This document shows, in pieces, positions 45,324 through 54,431 of a DNA stretch of 64,000 bases. The stretch covers positions 2,790,001 through 2,854,000 of the forward strand of contig NZ_AP025592.1 in the NCBI RefSeq assembly GCF_023169965.1. Direction: 5' to 3'. The DNA comes from Anaeromyxobacter paludicola. Its GTDB lineage: Bacteria > Myxococcota > Myxococcia > Myxococcales > Anaeromyxobacteraceae. The notes under the pieces were generated by a model, which was given only the letters and a program-made list of their open reading frames with translations, ran no database searches and was not told the DNA's origin. Every line of letters starts with the position of its first letter. Within the stretch, counting starts at the first letter, position 1. A program made the position numbers and the translations under genes.

Positions 45324-48255
45324 GGGACAGCGCCAGCGCCTCCCGCCGCAGCGGGAGGCCGGGGTCGGCCCGCTGCAGCAGCTCGAGGAGCCTCGCGAGC
45401 TCGGCCCGGGCCGTCTCGCGCTCGCCCAGCCGCGCGTGGGCCTCGGCCGAGAGGTAGAGCGCCCGCGGCCAGGCCCAGCCGCGCCAGAAGCCGCGCGGCC
45501 AGAGCCGCTGGAAGCGCCGGACGGCCGCCGCCGTCTCGCCCCACTCCCCTTGCGACGCGCTCACCTCGGCGAGGAGATAGGCGGGGGCGATCCCGCACTC
45601 CGGCCAGGAATCGTCGGCCTCGATCGCCGTCAGCGCGGCCACGGCGCCGGCGCCGTCCCCGGCTCTCCAGCGCAGCAACGCCTCGAGCTCCGCGCGAGCG
45701 GTGGACGGATTCGGCAGCAGCGGCTCGAGCTCGCGCGCCCGCGCCGGGTCCCCCCGGAGCGCGAGCAGGAGCGCCGAGACCGCGACGACGTCCCGCTGGC
45801 CGAAGCCGTCGCGGGACGCGCGGACGAGCTCGACGGCCTCGGCCGCCTCGCGCGACAGCCGCGTCGCGTCGCTCACTCCCGCCGCCAGCGTCGCCTTGAA
45901 GAAGGCGGGCCAGCTCGGCGGCATCCCCTGCACGCGCCGCTGCAGCTCGTCCAGGATCTGCGTCGCCTCGCGGTTTCGCCCCTGCGCCATGAGGACGTTG
46001 GCGAGCCAGATGTAGGCTCCCCCGCCCGCGGCGTCGAAGTCGGTGCGCGCCCGCATCAACGGCTCGACCTCCCGGTAGCGCCCGGCCGCCAGGAGCACGG
46101 TGCGAAGGTCCGCCTCACCCGTGGCGATCCGGTCGGCCGCCGCCCGCCGCGCGGCCGCGACCGCCTCTTCCGGCTGCTCGAGCCAGGCGAGCGCGCGGAT
46201 GAGCACCCGCGACCGCTCCGGGGTCCTGGGCAGCGCCCGAAGCTCGGCGACCATGGCGGTCAGCTCGCGCGTGCGACCGGTCACCGCGTAGCACTCCATG
46301 AGGTGCTCGAGCGGCCACTCGGCTTCCGGATCGAGCGCCAGCAACTTCTGGAAGTACGGGATCGCGCCGACCCGCTCGGAGCGGTGGAAGCGCAGATCGC
46401 CGGCGAGGTAGAGCAGCTCGCGGTCGTCGGGGCTCGCGGCGACGAGCTGGTCGTAGGCGCGCTCCGCCTCGTCGTCGCGCCCGTCGAGGTGGGCCTTCCA
46501 GGCGCGCACCAGGGTGGCGTCCCGCGGCGAGAGCCGGCCCGCTCCGGCGAGGGCGGCGTCCATGTGGGCGCCGATCTCGGCCGGCGCGGTGCCCTCGAGC
46601 CCCAGCAGGACGGCGAGGTGGTAGTGCGCCAGCGGGAAGGCCGGATCGCGCGCGATGGCCTGGCTGAAGTGCGGCCCGCAGGTCGCCAGCGCGGTGTTGG
46701 CCGGCCCCGCCGACGGGCGCCCGATGCAGTCGAGGCCCTCGAGGTAGTGCCGGTAGGCGGTGAGGTCCCCGGTCGCCACGCGGGCGAGCTGGATGGGCGA
46801 GGCGCGGAGATCCTCGCGCCGCTCGCGCAGCCTCGAGCGGACCTTCGCGAGGAGCCGGTCGATCGCCGCCGGGACCTCGCCCTTCCCGCGGGCCTCCTCC
46901 GCGACCTCGAACAGCGTCCGGCCGTCGTCGGGCGCGGCGGCGCGGAGCGAGAGCCGGAGGGCGCCTCCCTCCGCCCGCGCCGCGGGGAGCAGGAGCACGC
47001 TCGCGCCGGCGAGCCGGCCGAGCTCGCGGGCCTGCGCGGGATCGAGCCGGGCCGGCGGCGCGAGGCCGGCCTGGCGGGCCACGGCGGCGAGCCGATCGCG
47101 GGTCAGCGGCTCGATCCGCCGCGACTCGCCGAGCAGCGCCCGCACGCCGTCGCCGAGCCGATCGAGGTCGGGGTCACCGGTCCGGTTCTCGGCGTCGGCC
47201 ACCACCGCGGTGACCCTCTCGCCGGGCGCGGCCTCCCGGCCGAGCAGCACCGCCCAGCCGGCCACGGCCAGGGCCGCCCCCGTGGCGAGGCCGAGCCCGG
47301 CGAGGAGCCGCCGGCGCCAGCGGCCCTCGCGGTCGCGGCGGAGTCGCTCGAGCGCGCGCGCCACCTCGGCGGCGGTTCGCGGCCGGCGCCCGGGGTCGTG
47401 CGCCGTGAGCGCGGCCACGAGCCGCCGCAGCCCGGCCGGGCCGGCGCCGCGCGGCAGCGGGGCGAGCGCGGCGGTCCTCGCGTCGGGACAGGACGGCGGC
47501 GCGCCCGAGAGGAGCTCGTGGAGCACCACGCCGAGCGCGTAGAGATCGGCCCGCGCGTCCACGGCGCCGCCGGCCCGCTGCTCCGGCGCCATGTAGCCGG
47601 GGGTGCCGCCGGAGGGCTCGGTGGCGCCGCCGAAGAGGTGGGCCACGCCGAAGTCGAGCACCTTCACCACCGGGGGCGGGCCGCCGCCGGGCGGAGTCGC
47701 GCCCGGGACCGGCGCCGGGCCGCACAGGTACACGTTGCCCGGCTTGAGGTCGCGGTGCAGCACTTCGGCCGCGTGGGCGTGCGCGAGCGCCTCCGCCACC
47801 GCGGCGCCGATCCGGAGCGCCTCGTCGAGCGCCACCCTGCCCCGCGCCGAGCGCTCGGCCAGGGTCTCCCCCTGGAGCAGCTCGAAGACCAGGTAGGCGC
47901 CCTCCGGCGCCCGGCCGAAGTCGTGGAGGGTGACGATGCCGGGGTGGTTGAGGCGCGCCACCGCCTCGGCCTCGCGCCGGATCCACTCCTCGCCGCTCCG
48001 CGCCACGCGGCTCCCGGGCTTGAGGAGCTTGAGCGCCACCGTCCGGCCGAGCTCGGGATCCCGGGCCGCGTAGACCACGCCGAAGCCGCCGCGCCCGAGC
48101 TCGCGCTCCACCCGGAACCGGCCCACCGCCGCGCCGGGCGGGAGGCCGGGCGCGAAGCGGTCGGGGAGGTCGGCCTCCTCGACGCGCGCGAGCTCCTCGA
48201 GGAGGCGGGAGAGGGCCGACCCCCGCCGGCCGCCGGAGGCGCCGCCGTCGCTCAC
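45310..48255 (-). CDS. Membrane Ser/Thr protein kinase with large periplasmic TPR region
   Basis: 981 residues from a GTG overlapping the sigma factor stop. The kinase domain (about 46-310) is complete: GRGGFG, VALK (Lys76), HRDLKPGN (167-174), DFG (201-203) and GYMAPEQ. About 20 Pro/Gly residues are inserted between the catalytic loop and DFG. One membrane segment (about 310-335) leads to a region resembling a TolB/FlgO-type N-terminal fold (ERVTAVVADAENRTGD) and then many TPR-like helices. The kinase should face the cytoplasm and the TPR region the periplasm. It likely works with the overlapping sigma factor. Confidence 0.92.
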   Translation of the reverse strand: MSDGGASGGRRGSALSRLLEELARVEEADLPDRFAPGLPPGAAVGRFRVERELGRGGFGVVYAARDPELGRTVALKLLKPGSRVARSGEEWIRREAEAVARLNHPGIVTLHDFGRAPEGAYLVFELLQGETLAERSARGRVALDEALRIGAAVAEALAHAHAAEVLHRDLKPGNVYLCGPAPVPGATPPGGGPPPVVKVLDFGVAHLFGGATEPSGGTPGYMAPEQRAGGAVDARADLYALGVVLHELLSGAPPSCPDARTAALAPLPRGAGPAGLRRLVAALTAHDPGRRPRTAAEVARALERLRRDREGRWRRRLLAGLGLATGAALAVAGWAVLLGREAAPGERVTAVVADAENRTGDPDLDRLGDGVRALLGESRRIEPLTRDRLAAVARQAGLAPPARLDPAQARELGRLAGASVLLLPAARAEGGALRLSLRAAAPDDGRTLFEVAEEARGKGEVPAAIDRLLAKVRSRLRERREDLRASPIQLARVATGDLTAYRHYLEGLDCIGRPSAGPANTALATCGPHFSQAIARDPAFPLAHYHLAVLLGLEGTAPAEIGAHMDAALAGAGRLSPRDATLVRAWKAHLDGRDDEAERAYDQLVAASPDDRELLYLAGDLRFHRSERVGAIPYFQKLLALDPEAEWPLEHLMECYAVTGRTRELTAMVAELRALPRTPERSRVLIRALAWLEQPEEAVAAARRAAADRIATGEADLRTVLLAAGRYREVEPLMRARTDFDAAGGGAYIWLANVLMAQGRNREATQILDELQRRVQGMPPSWPAFFKATLAAGVSDATRLSREAAEAVELVRASRDGFGQRDVVAVSALLLALRGDPARARELEPLLPNPSTARAELEALLRWRAGDGAGAVAALTAIEADDSWPECGIAPAYLLAEVSASQGEWGETAAAVRRFQRLWPRGFWRGWAWPRALYLSAEAHARLGERETARAELARLLELLQRADPGLPLRREALALSRTLR

Positions 48256-48821
48256 TCGACGAGACCCTGCTCGCGCGCGCGGGCGGCGAGCTTCTCCTTG
48301 AGCCGCTCGAAGCGCTTGCGGAGCGTCGCCGGCTGCACCGGGGCGCCGTCGCCCGAGAGGACCGAGGCGATCTCTTCCCAGGAGAGCTGCTGGTCGATGC
48401 GGAGCGTGAGGAGCGCCTGCTCCTCCGGCTCGAGCGCCTCCCGGAGCTTCGCCACCGCCTGGAGCTGCCGCTCGACCCGGGCCGCCGAGCGCGTGCGGAC
48501 GTCCTCGGCGAGGCGCGCGGCCTGGGTGGTCTCGAGCCGCCGCCCGAGCCGGCGCCACCCCTCGTCGCGGACCGTGAGGGCGGCGTTCCAGGCGAGCCGG
48601 TAGGACCAGGTCCGGACCGAGGACTCGCCGCGGAAGGACGGGAGCCCGCGCCAGAGGTTCTCGGCGAAGAGGGAGAAGGCGTCGGCCGCGGCGGTCTCGT
48701 CACGGAGGACGGTGCGCAGCAAGCCCAGGATCTTCGGGCCGAATCCGCGGATGGCCGCCTCGGCCGCGCGGTCGAGCTCGCCCTGCGCCAGGCAGGCCGC
48801 GATGGTGGCCTCGGTCGGCAC
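48252..48821 (-). CDS. ECF-type RNA polymerase sigma factor
   Basis: 189 residues from a GTG. Region 2 includes DAFSLFAENLWRGLPSFRGESSVRTWSYRLAWNAA (written here in part: DAFSLFAENLW, then RTWSYRLAWNAA), and region 4 includes EEQALLTLRIDQQLSWEEIA with a recognition helix after it. No anti-sigma gene is adjacent; instead the next gene, overlapping by 4 bases, is a Ser/Thr kinase, the arrangement seen for kinase-controlled ECF sigma factors in planctomycetes and myxobacteria. Target promoters are unknown. Confidence 0.85.
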   Translation of the reverse strand: MPTEATIAACLAQGELDRAAEAAIRGFGPKILGLLRTVLRDETAAADAFSLFAENLWRGLPSFRGESSVRTWSYRLAWNAALTVRDEGWRRLGRRLETTQAARLAEDVRTRSAARVERQLQAVAKLREALEPEEQALLTLRIDQQLSWEEIASVLSGDGAPVQPATLRKRFERLKEKLAARAREQGLVE

Positions 48822-49021
48822 GAGCGCCGAGGATACCTCAGCGCACAGCCGTCCCGGCAGGGGGTTCCGGAAAAGAAGCTCAAGGGCGCGGCGGGCGGCC
48901 CCCCGCCGTCCGGCACCCTCGAGCTTCCCCCGCAGCGCGGCCCGATCTCCCGGGCACGAGCGTTGGACGGGCGAGCGGGCGATGTGTGACCGACGGGGCG
49001 ACGTTTTTGTGAGGTGGAGGG

Positions 49022-49531
49022 GTGAGACGCGCCGGAAGCGAGGAGGAGGAGCGGCGCGCGAGCAGGAGTGCTACTCCATCTCCCGTGCGCGACCGCCGCT
49101 ACGACTTCCTCTACGAGCGCGAGAAGCAGCCGGTGAAGGCGTACGTGCTGGCCCGGTTCGCCGAGCACCTCGCCGAGGAGCTCTCCCGCTGGCCGCCGCC
49201 GTTCGTGGAGTGGGTCTCGGACGAGCTGCGCCGGCGCTACGCCGTGGGGCTCGAGGAGCGGCCGCGCGAGCAGGCGCTCCGCTTCGCGCTCGAGGTGGCG
49301 CGGCTCGACCTCGCGCGCGAGTTCGAGGCGGTGGACCGGCTCATGGCGACCAAGGCCCCGGCCTGCTGGCAGACCGAGGCCGAGGCGGCGGCCGGCCACC
49401 TGCTGGTCCGGTTCCTGACCGAGAAGGCGCTCTCGCTCAAGGAGTACGCCGAGGGGATCCCGCTCTCGCGGGCCGACCTCATCGCGATGCTCGACGAGGT
49501 CGAGCGCCGCCTCGGCCCGCTCGCGGGCTGA
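49022..49531 (+). CDS. Conserved-looking hypothetical helical protein
   Basis: 169 residues from a GTG with GAGG seven bases upstream; a second GTG at 49085 would start at VRDRRYDFLYEREKQ. The protein is almost wholly helical and charged, without signal, membrane or enzyme motif. Its codon usage matches the neighbours, and hydrophobic positions repeat every three to four residues (about 30-165), suggesting a helical bundle. It is divergent from the sigma factor across 200 bases that show no clear promoter. I do not recognise a family. The last 53 bases overlap the next gene tail to tail. Confidence 0.55.
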   Translation: MRRAGSEEEERRASRSATPSPVRDRRYDFLYEREKQPVKAYVLARFAEHLAEELSRWPPPFVEWVSDELRRRYAVGLEERPREQALRFALEVARLDLAREFEAVDRLMATKAPACWQTEAEAAAGHLLVRFLTEKALSLKEYAEGIPLSRADLIAMLDEVERRLGPLAG

Positions 49532-49688
49532 AGAGCAGGAAGAACAGCCCGGCGACCAGGGCGGCGACGCCCAGCCACCAGAGCCAGCCGAGGCCGCCGC
49601 TGCCGGTCCGCCCGTCCGCCAGCTGGGCGAGCGCGACGCCGGGCAGCGACAGCGAGCAGAGGATCGAGAGCGCGGCGAGCCGGGTCAT
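49479..49688 (-). CDS. Small exported membrane protein
   Basis: 69 residues. A signal peptide (about 1-21, ending ALA) precedes a short Gly-rich polar segment, then a membrane helix with Trp-rich start (GGLGWLWWLGVAALVAGLFF) and an Arg-rich tail (PRAGRGGARPRRASR). This tripartite end, glycine turn, hydrophobic helix and basic tail resembles sorting-type C-termini such as MYXO-CTERM, but no Cys is present. The ATG is followed by typical coding bias. It overlaps the 49022-49531 gene by 53 bases tail to tail. Function unknown. Confidence 0.5.
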   Translation of the reverse strand: MTRLAALSILCSLSLPGVALAQLADGRTGSGGLGWLWWLGVAALVAGLFFLLFSPRAGRGGARPRRASR

Positions 49689-49781
49689 GCGGAGCTTCCC
49701 CCAGCGGGAAAGCTCGCCATCCGGGCGGCCGGCGGGAAGGGGTCGCGGCGCGCGACGGCGCGGCCGCGACCCGCGGCCCGG

Positions 49782-50432
49782 CTACTTCTCCTTCGGCACC
49801 TTCTCCCAGTCGGCGAGGAACTTCTTCAGGCCGATGTCGGTGAGCGGGTGCTGCGCGAGCTGCGCGATGACGCCGTAGGGGATGGTGGCGACGTCGGCGC
49901 CGAGCCGGGCGGCCTCGAGCACGTGGATCGGGTGGCGCACCGAGGCGACCAGCACCTTCGTGGCGAAGTCGTAGTTCCGGTAGATCTCGAGGATCTGGGC
50001 GATGAGCGCCATGCCGTCCTCGGAGATGTCGTCGAGGCGGCCCACGAACGGCGACACGTAGGTCGCGCCCGCCTTGGCGGCGAGGAGCGCCTGCACCGGC
50101 GAGAAGCAGAGGGTCACGTTGGTGCGGACGCCCTCGGAGGCGAGGTCGCGCACGGCCCGGAGCCCCTCGACGATGAGCGGCACCTTGATGACCACGTTGT
50201 CGGCCACCTTGGCGAGGTCGTGCGCCTCGCGCATCATCCCCTCGTAGTCGGTGGCGGTCACCTCGGCGGAGACCGGCCCGGGCACGAGCGCCACGATCTC
50301 CTTCAGCACCTCGGTGAACTTGCGGCCGGTCTTGGCGACCAGCGAGGGGTTCGTGGTCACGCCGTCGCAGAGGCCGAGCGCGAGCGCCTTCTTGATGTCG
50401 CCGATGTCCGCGGAATCGATGAAGAACTGCAT
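49782..50432 (-). CDS. Transaldolase / fructose-6-phosphate aldolase family protein
   Basis: 216 residues, the short TalC/FSA type. A TIM barrel with [10 protein letters not shown] at the start, GVTTNPSLV, the Schiff-base Lys in NVVIKVPL, and FVGRLDDI. Enzymes of this length act either as transaldolases in the pentose phosphate pathway or as fructose-6-phosphate aldolases; sequence by eye does not separate the two. The ATG at 50432 begins the family-typical MQFFIDSAD. It shares a divergent promoter region with kdsD. Confidence 0.92.
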   Translation of the reverse strand: MQFFIDSADIGDIKKALALGLCDGVTTNPSLVAKTGRKFTEVLKEIVALVPGPVSAEVTATDYEGMMREAHDLAKVADNVVIKVPLIVEGLRAVRDLASEGVRTNVTLCFSPVQALLAAKAGATYVSPFVGRLDDISEDGMALIAQILEIYRNYDFATKVLVASVRHPIHVLEAARLGADVATIPYGVIAQLAQHPLTDIGLKKFLADWEKVPKEK

Positions 50433-50467
50433 GTCGGGGCCGTCCTCGGTGAGCGGGGGATGGCGCA

Positions 50468-50520
50468 CGGTATAGCGAACCCCGGCAGCCTGCCGCAAGG
50501 GGCGTCGGCGTGCTATACCG
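50468..50520. promoter_or_regulatory. Symmetric divergent promoters of the transaldolase and kdsD genes
   Basis: CGGTATAGC (50468-50476) and GCTATACCG (50512-50520) are a perfect 9-bp inverted repeat 35 bases apart, each giving a TATACC -10 box for one direction. Leftwards, TTGCGG lies 18 bases upstream of its box; rightwards, the box has an extended TG (TGCTATACC). The right transcript would start near 50526, only two bases from the kdsD ATG, so it may be leaderless; the left has a leader of about 34 bases. Confidence 0.5.
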
Positions 50521-50527
50521 CCGGTCC

Positions 50528-51556
50528 ATGACGAGCCGGAAGAGCGGCCGGGTGGTGAAGCTGCCCCGCCCGCGCGCCGCTGCGGCGAAGCGCGCGAAGG
50601 AGCTCGCGGCCTACGGTCGCACGGTGCTCGAGGCCGAGGCCCGCGCCATCGGCCGGCTCGCCCTGAACGGCGACTTCGCGAAGGCGGTCGAGTGGGTGCT
50701 CGCCTGCAAGGGTCGCGTGGTGGTGATGGGGATGGGGAAGTCGGGCTTCGTCGCCCAGAAGGTGTCGGCGACGCTCGCCTCCACCGGCACGCCCTCGCAC
50801 TACGTCCACCCGGCCGAGGCGGCGCACGGCGACCTCGGGCGCGTGACCCGCGACGACCTGGTCCTCGCCTTCTCCAACTCGGGGGAGACCGAGGAGCTGC
50901 TCCGGCTGCTGCCGGCGCTGCGGCGGATCGGCGTGCGGGTGGTGGCGCTCACCCGCGACCGGGCCGTGCCGCTGGCCCGCGGCTCCGACCTCACGCTCGC
51001 CATCGGCCGCATCGACGAGGCCTGCCCCATGGGGCTCGCCCCCACCGCCAGCACCGCGGCGCTGCTCGCGCTCGGCGACGCGCTCGCGATGACCGTCATG
51101 AAGAACCGCTCGTTCGACAAGGACGAGTACGCGCTCTACCACCCGGGCGGGAAGCTCGGGCGCGGGCTCATGAAGGTGAGCGAGGTGATGCGGGGCGGCG
51201 AGGCCAACCCGCTCGTCGCCGCGACGGCCTCGCTCGCCGAGGCGGTGGCGGTGATGACCGAGACCCCCGGCCGGCCGGGCGCGGCCACGGTGGTGGACGC
51301 CCAGGGCAAGCTCGCCGGCGTCTTCACCGACGGCGACCTGCGGCGGCTGGTCGAGCGCGGCGAGACCGACTTCACGATCCCGGTGTCGAAGGTGATGTGC
51401 AAGAACCCGCGGATCGTCCGCCCCGACGCGCTGGTGATGGACGCGGCCCGGGTGCTGCGCCACGCGCGGGTGGATCAGGTGCCGGTGGTGGACGAGGACG
51501 GGCGGCCGGTCGGGCTGCTCGACGTCCAGGACCTCCTCGCCGCCCGCGTGCTGTAG
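50528..51556 (+). CDS. kdsD: Arabinose-5-phosphate isomerase, KpsF/GutQ family
   Basis: 342 residues. An SIS domain ([17 protein letters not shown], then [13 protein letters not shown]) followed by a pair of CBS domains (from about 215: VSEVMRGG, then [23 protein letters not shown]). Converts ribulose 5-phosphate to arabinose 5-phosphate for Kdo in lipopolysaccharide, consistent with a Gram-negative envelope. The length is typical. Close divergence from a sugar-phosphate aldolase gene links it to pentose phosphate supply. Confidence 0.93.
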   Translation: MTSRKSGRVVKLPRPRAAAAKRAKELAAYGRTVLEAEARAIGRLALNGDFAKAVEWVLACKGRVVVMGMGKSGFVAQKVSATLASTGTPSHYVHPAEAAHGDLGRVTRDDLVLAFSNSGETEELLRLLPALRRIGVRVVALTRDRAVPLARGSDLTLAIGRIDEACPMGLAPTASTAALLALGDALAMTVMKNRSFDKDEYALYHPGGKLGRGLMKVSEVMRGGEANPLVAATASLAEAVAVMTETPGRPGAATVVDAQGKLAGVFTDGDLRRLVERGETDFTIPVSKVMCKNPRIVRPDALVMDAARVLRHARVDQVPVVDEDGRPVGLLDVQDLLAARVL

Positions 51557-51645
51557 CGCCTCGAGCCGCCCCGCCGCGCGCGGGCTCGCCGCCCCGGGGG
51601 CGCCGCGTCCTTGAGCGCGCCCGCGTTTTCGGGAATGGTGCGGGG

Positions 51646-52323
51646 ATGGCCCGCCCTTCCGAAGCCCAGCTCCGCCGCGCGCTCGTCGCCGTCTGCCAGC
51701 GGCTCCACGCCCGCGACCTCATCGGCGCCGGCGAGGGGAACGTCTCCTGCCGGCTCGCCCGCGGCCGGCTCCTCGTGACGCCGTCCGGGGTGGAGAAGGC
51801 GTCGCTCCGCCCCGCGGACCTGCTCGTCGTCACCGAGGCGGGCGAGAAGGTGCGCGGCCGGGGGCGGCCGACGAGCGAGCTGCCCATGCACCTCGCCGTC
51901 TACGCGGCGCGCCCGGAGGTGGAGGCGGTGGTCCACGCCCACCCGCTCACCGCCGTCGCGCTGACGGTGGCCGGGGCGCCCCCGCCGGACGACCTCCTGC
52001 CGGAGGCGGCGGTGGTGCTCGGGAAGATCGCGCTCGCGCCCTTCGCGACGCCCGGCACCGCGGAGGTGCCCGCCTCGCTCGCCCCCTTCCTCGGGCGCCA
52101 CGACGTCCTCCTGCTGGAGCGGCACGGCGCGCTCGCGCTGGGGCGCACGCTCGGCGAGGCGTGCGACCGGCTCGAGACCCTGGAGCGGGTGGCCCGCGTG
52201 GCCTTCCTGGCCCGGCAGCTCGGGCGCTGCGAGCCGCTCCCCCCGGCCGCCGTGGAGAAGGTGCTCGCGGCGGCGCACGAGGCGGGGCTCACCGGGAGGC
52301 AGGGCCGCGCCCCGCGGCGCTAG
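51646..52323 (+). CDS. Class II aldolase/adducin family protein
   Basis: 225 residues. Contains GAGEGNVSCRL and TPSGVEKASL for phosphate binding, a catalytic Glu in TSELPMHLAVY, and zinc His residues in VVHAHPLTAVAL and LLERHGALALG. It fits L-fuculose-phosphate or ribulose-phosphate aldolase relatives, which split ketose phosphates to dihydroxyacetone phosphate and an aldehyde; the sugar is not known. An 89-base gap follows kdsD. The stop (TAG) overlaps the folK stop in a CTAG tetramer. Confidence 0.85.
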   Translation: MARPSEAQLRRALVAVCQRLHARDLIGAGEGNVSCRLARGRLLVTPSGVEKASLRPADLLVVTEAGEKVRGRGRPTSELPMHLAVYAARPEVEAVVHAHPLTAVALTVAGAPPPDDLLPEAAVVLGKIALAPFATPGTAEVPASLAPFLGRHDVLLLERHGALALGRTLGEACDRLETLERVARVAFLARQLGRCEPLPPAAVEKVLAAAHEAGLTGRQGRAPRR

Positions 52324-52811
52324 AGCGGGTACCGGCCCGCCGGGAAGAGATCGAGGGGCGGCGCCTCCTGGAGCAGCTGCGCGACGGTGCGCCCGGTGCC
52401 GGGGATCTCGAGGCCGGGCGCGAGCTCGGAGAGCGGCAGGAGGACGAAGCGGCGGCTCACGAGGTGCGGGTGGGGCACCACGAGGCGCGGCGTCCGGACC
52501 ACCTCGGTCCCGTACAGCAGCACGTCGAGGTCGAGCGTGCGCGCGCTCCAGCGCGGCGTCCCGTAGCGGCGGCCGGCGGCGCGCTCGGTGAGCTGGAGGA
52601 GCGCGTGCAGCGAGGGCGCGGTGAGCTCGGTCTCGAGCTCGAGCACGGCGTTGAGGTAGCGCGGCTGCGGCGGCCCGACCGGCTCGGAGTCGTAGGCGCG
52701 GGAGGCCCGCAAGAGGGAGACCCGCGGCGCGGCCCGCAGCTGGCGGGCGCCGAGGGCGAGGTGCGCCCAGCGATCCCCGAGGTTCGAGCCGACGCCGACG
52801 TAGGCCCGCAT
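52320..52811 (-). CDS. folK: 2-amino-4-hydroxy-6-hydroxymethyldihydropteridine pyrophosphokinase
   Basis: 163 residues. Transfers pyrophosphate from ATP to the hydroxymethylpterin in folate synthesis. It opens with YVGVGSNLGDRWAHL and carries the signature RTLDLDVLLYG with its metal Asp residues and PHPHLVSRRFVLLPL. It is the last gene on this leftward strand run and follows the FAH hydrolase gene after 52 bases, so it may be in the lysine operon. Confidence 0.95.
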   Translation of the reverse strand: MRAYVGVGSNLGDRWAHLALGARQLRAAPRVSLLRASRAYDSEPVGPPQPRYLNAVLELETELTAPSLHALLQLTERAAGRRYGTPRWSARTLDLDVLLYGTEVVRTPRLVVPHPHLVSRRFVLLPLSELAPGLEIPGTGRTVAQLLQEAPPLDLFPAGRYPL

Positions 52812-52863
52812 GACGATCCCTCCTGCCGGCGCGCCCCCTCGGGAGCCGCCGGCGCCCGCCCCC

Positions 52864-53619
52864 TCAGGTGACCGGGTTCTTCAGCACGCCCACCCCGCCC
52901 ACCTCCACCTCCACCCAGTCGCCCCGCACCATCCGCGACACGCCGGCCGGCGTGCCGGTCGCGACCACGTCGCCGGGCAGGAGCGTCATGATGCGCGAGA
53001 TGAAGACCAGGAGCGCGAACGGGTCCACGATCATGTCGCGGGTGGACCCGCGCTGCCGCTCGTCGCCGTTCACGCGGCAGACCACGGTGGTGTCGAGCGG
53101 GTCGAGGTCGGTCTCGATGACCGGGCCGAGCGGGCAGAAGGTGTCGTAGCCCTTGGCGCGGGTGAAGTGGGCCTCGGCGCGCTGGATGTCGCGCGCGGTG
53201 ACGTCGTTCAGGCAGGTGTAGCCGAAGACCGCGGCGCGGGCCTCGGCGGCGGTGGCGGCGCGCGTGAGCGGGCGGCCCATCACCACCGCCAGCTCCGCCT
53301 CGTGCTGCACGTCGGAGGAGACCTCCGGGATCCGGATCGGCTCGCCCGGCCCGACGACCGCCGTGGCCGGCTTCATGAAGACCAGCGGCTCCTTCGGCAC
53401 CTCGTTGCCGAGCTCCTTCGCGTGCGCGGCGTAGTTCCGGCCCACGCAGACCACCTTCTGCGGGAGCGCCGGCGCGAGGAGCCGCACCTCGGAGAGCGCC
53501 AGCGCGGGGCCCTCCGGGAGGCCGCCGGCCCAGGGCTCGGCGGAGAGGGGCCGCACCTCGAGCCCCTCGATCACGCCGTACCGCTCGCGGCCGGCGCGCC
53601 GGAACCGGCAGGTCCTCAT
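52864..53619 (-). CDS. Fumarylacetoacetate hydrolase family protein
   Basis: 251 residues. The N-terminal ~70 residues are a small domain; the FAH fold follows with [11 protein letters not shown], metal ligands in [24 protein letters not shown] and [15 protein letters not shown]. Such proteins hydrolyse or decarboxylate beta-keto acids, for example acylpyruvases or oxaloacetate decarboxylases; the substrate here is unknown. It is coupled to dapB by a 4-base overlap. There is no obvious link to lysine synthesis. Confidence 0.88.
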   Translation of the reverse strand: MRTCRFRRAGRERYGVIEGLEVRPLSAEPWAGGLPEGPALALSEVRLLAPALPQKVVCVGRNYAAHAKELGNEVPKEPLVFMKPATAVVGPGEPIRIPEVSSDVQHEAELAVVMGRPLTRAATAAEARAAVFGYTCLNDVTARDIQRAEAHFTRAKGYDTFCPLGPVIETDLDPLDTTVVCRVNGDERQRGSTRDMIVDPFALLVFISRIMTLLPGDVVATGTPAGVSRMVRGDWVEVEVGGVGVLKNPVT

Positions 53620-54431
53620 CGGCCGCTCCGCAGCCCCAGCACGTCGAACATGTCGTAGAGCCCGGGCGGCCGCCCCGCGACCCAGGCCGCCGCGCGCACG
53701 GCGCCGCGGGCGAACTGGTCGCGCGAGGTGGCGCGGTGCGAGATCTCGATCCGCTCGCCCTCGCCCACGAAGAAGACGGTGTGCTCGCCCACCACGTCGC
53801 CGCCGCGGAGCGTCTGCACGCCGATCTCGCGCTTCGTCCGCTCGCCCACGAGGCCGTGGCGCGCGTAGACCAGGTCCTGCCGGGGATCGCGCGAGAGCGC
53901 CTCGGCCGCCACCTCGGCGAGCCGGAGCGCGGTGCCGGAGGGCGCGTCCTTCTTCCGGTTGTGGTGCATCTCGAGCACCTCGACGTCGTAGCCGTCGCCG
54001 AGGATCCGGGCCGCCTCGCGCACCAGCGCGAAGACCGCGTTCACGCCCACGCTCATGTTGGGCGAGAGCACCACCGGGATCCGGGCCGCGGCCGCCTGCA
54101 CCCGGGCCTTCGTCTCGGGGGTGAAGCCGGTCGAGCCGATGACGAGCCCCGCCCCGCGCGCCGCGCAGAGCTCGGCGTGGGCGGCGGAGGCCTCGTGGCT
54201 CGTGAAGTCGATGACCACCGGCCGGGCGAGCCCGTCGAGCGCCGCGGCGAGCGAGTCCTTGACCGGGACGCCGAGCCGGCCGAGCCCGGCGAGCTCCCCC
54301 GCGTCCTCGAAGCGGGCCTGCCCCGGCCGCTCCACGCCGGCGGCGAGCCGGAGCCCCTCCGCGCCCTGGAGGCAGCGGACGAGCGTGGTCCCCATGCGGC
54401 CGGCCGCGCCGGTGACGACGACGTCGATCAT
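53616..54431 (-). CDS. dapB: 4-hydroxy-tetrahydrodipicolinate reductase
   Basis: 271 residues. NAD(P)H-dependent step in diaminopimelate/lysine synthesis. The Rossmann motif is GAAGRMG, with VIDFTSHEA; catalytic His and Lys are in [15 protein letters not shown]. Length is normal. It overlaps dapA and the FAH hydrolase gene by 4 bases each. Confidence 0.97.
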   Translation of the reverse strand: MIDVVVTGAAGRMGTTLVRCLQGAEGLRLAAGVERPGQARFEDAGELAGLGRLGVPVKDSLAAALDGLARPVVIDFTSHEASAAHAELCAARGAGLVIGSTGFTPETKARVQAAAARIPVVLSPNMSVGVNAVFALVREAARILGDGYDVEVLEMHHNRKKDAPSGTALRLAEVAAEALSRDPRQDLVYARHGLVGERTKREIGVQTLRGGDVVGEHTVFFVGEGERIEISHRATSRDQFARGAVRAAAWVAGRPPGLYDMFDVLGLRSGR

